This document shows, piece after piece, positions 23,128 through 23,584 of a stretch of 23,584 nt of DNA. The notes beneath the pieces are model-generated. The model had not been told where the DNA came from, made no database searches, and saw nothing but the letters and a program-made list of their open reading frames with translations. Both the position numbers and the translations under genes were made by a program. Source of the DNA: JAHEYG01 sp044229775 (lineage in GTDB: Bacteria > Bacteroidota > Bacteroidia > B-17B0 > Aurantibacillaceae). Positions within the stretch are counted from its first letter, which is position 1; every line of letters begins with the position of its first letter. The DNA lies in NCBI GenBank assembly GCA_044229775.1, contig JBGASH010000024.1, positions 1-23,584 on the forward strand. The letters run 5' to 3'.

Positions 23128-23583
23128 CTATTGAAAAATGATCAGGCGTTGAGCTGTTGTTTTATCCCCGGCATTTACCTTCAGCATATAAACGCCATTG
23201 GTGATCTTTTGTGAGCGGACAATTTTGAGATCATGAAAACCTTTGCTTTGATCTTCATTATAGATCTCTTCTATTTCTTTTCCCTGAAGATCATAAAGCG
23301 CTATTTTCACTTTGCTATCGGCCACTAAAGAATAATTTATCTTGATATCGGATATAACCGTATTTGGAAAAACTGAAAGCGCCAGTATTTTTTCGGAGGC
23401 CTCTTTTATCCCAACGCCGGCTGTTGTATCCATATCGAGCACCAAAGTACCGGTACCTGATTGATCACCCGAATTAGAAGCATTTCCGTTAACAGCGTTT
23501 CCGGCCGCGTACATTTTTACCTGGCCACTTGTTGGAGCGATCCATACAAACGAAAATACCGCGCTGCCGGTTCCGGATTTTGG
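23128..23583 (-). CDS. T9SS-secreted protein, C-terminal part (choice-of-anchor-V-like plus sorting domain), 5'-partial
   Basis: The frame is open to the right edge: before MYAAGNAVNGN it reads PKSGTGSAVFSFVWIAPTSG followed by QVK, so the ATG at 23514 is internal and the gene starts outside the window. The stretch GSAVFSFVWIAPTSGQVKMY looks like the end of a reelin/choice-of-anchor-V-type domain. The last 75 or so residues (LSVFPNTVISDIKINYSLVA, VKIALYDLQGKEIEEI, TNGVYMLKVNAGD, AQRLIIFQ) are a type IX secretion sorting domain, with FPNTV in place of the usual YPNP. The protein is therefore exported and probably anchored or released at the cell surface. Confidence 0.85.
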   Translation of the reverse strand, partial: PKSGTGSAVFSFVWIAPTSGQVKMYAAGNAVNGNASNSGDQSGTGTLVLDMDTTAGVGIKEASEKILALSVFPNTVISDIKINYSLVADSKVKIALYDLQGKEIEEIYNEDQSKGFHDLKIVRSQKITNGVYMLKVNAGDKTTAQRLIIFQ

Positions 23584-23584
23584 T

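Noticed and set aside
1..23584. CRISPR array, tRNA, rRNA or transposase gene
   Set aside because: No regularly spaced repeats, cloverleaf or transposase motif was recognised on either strand.

Overview
The window looks like chromosomal DNA of a member of the Bacteroidota. The evidence is a type IX secretion (T9SS) C-terminal sorting domain at the right edge, a menaquinone methyltransferase of the MenG/UbiE type, AT-rich DNA with few Shine-Dalgarno sites, and promoters that fit the Bacteroidota pattern TTTG-N19-20-TAnnTTTG. The genus cannot be decided from the sequence alone.

Bases 1-7000 form a defence-type island. On the + strand is a DGQHR-domain (DndB-related) protein whose frame runs off the left edge. 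Facing it, on the - strand, are, in transcription order: a wHTH-like repeat protein with a Vsr/PD-(D/E)XK-type nuclease split by a frameshift, a structured-RNA candidate, an AIPR-family protein with a visible nuclease motif, a C5-cytosine DNA methyltransferase, and a restriction endonuclease of the BstYI/BglII family. The first 48 codons of the endonuclease carry two compensating frameshifts. At 7040-8176 is a scar-like zone: an orphan 3' gene tail with its terminator, a short inverted repeat, and a higBA toxin-antitoxin operon with its own promoter and palindromic operator. The zone is bracketed by a 32-bp imperfect direct repeat.

Bases 8177-12077 are housekeeping genes: rluF (+), then menG, a heptose-7-phosphate kinase (rfaE1) and an aspartate-type aminotransferase (all -).

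Bases 12140-23126 are a cell-surface polysaccharide and modification region. It holds a GT4 glycosyltransferase (+), then a tight - strand run (transcribed right to left): Wzz-like chain-length protein, O-antigen ligase, polysaccharide deacetylase, and GT9 heptosyltransferase-like protein. Divergent from it is a compact five-gene + strand operon: radical SAM, methyltransferase, nucleotidyltransferase-fold protein, radical SAM, methyltransferase. Its genes abut or overlap by one base, and I do not recognise the pathway. The first methyltransferase is disrupted at its start by a perfect 28-bp tandem duplication.

The window ends in the C-terminal part of a secreted T9SS cargo protein (-). The most interesting items are the broken but otherwise full-length BstYI-type endonuclease, the multi-domain DGQHR protein, the 28-bp duplication and the unassigned radical-SAM operon. 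The indels could be assembly errors, and this must be kept in mind for all conclusions about decay.
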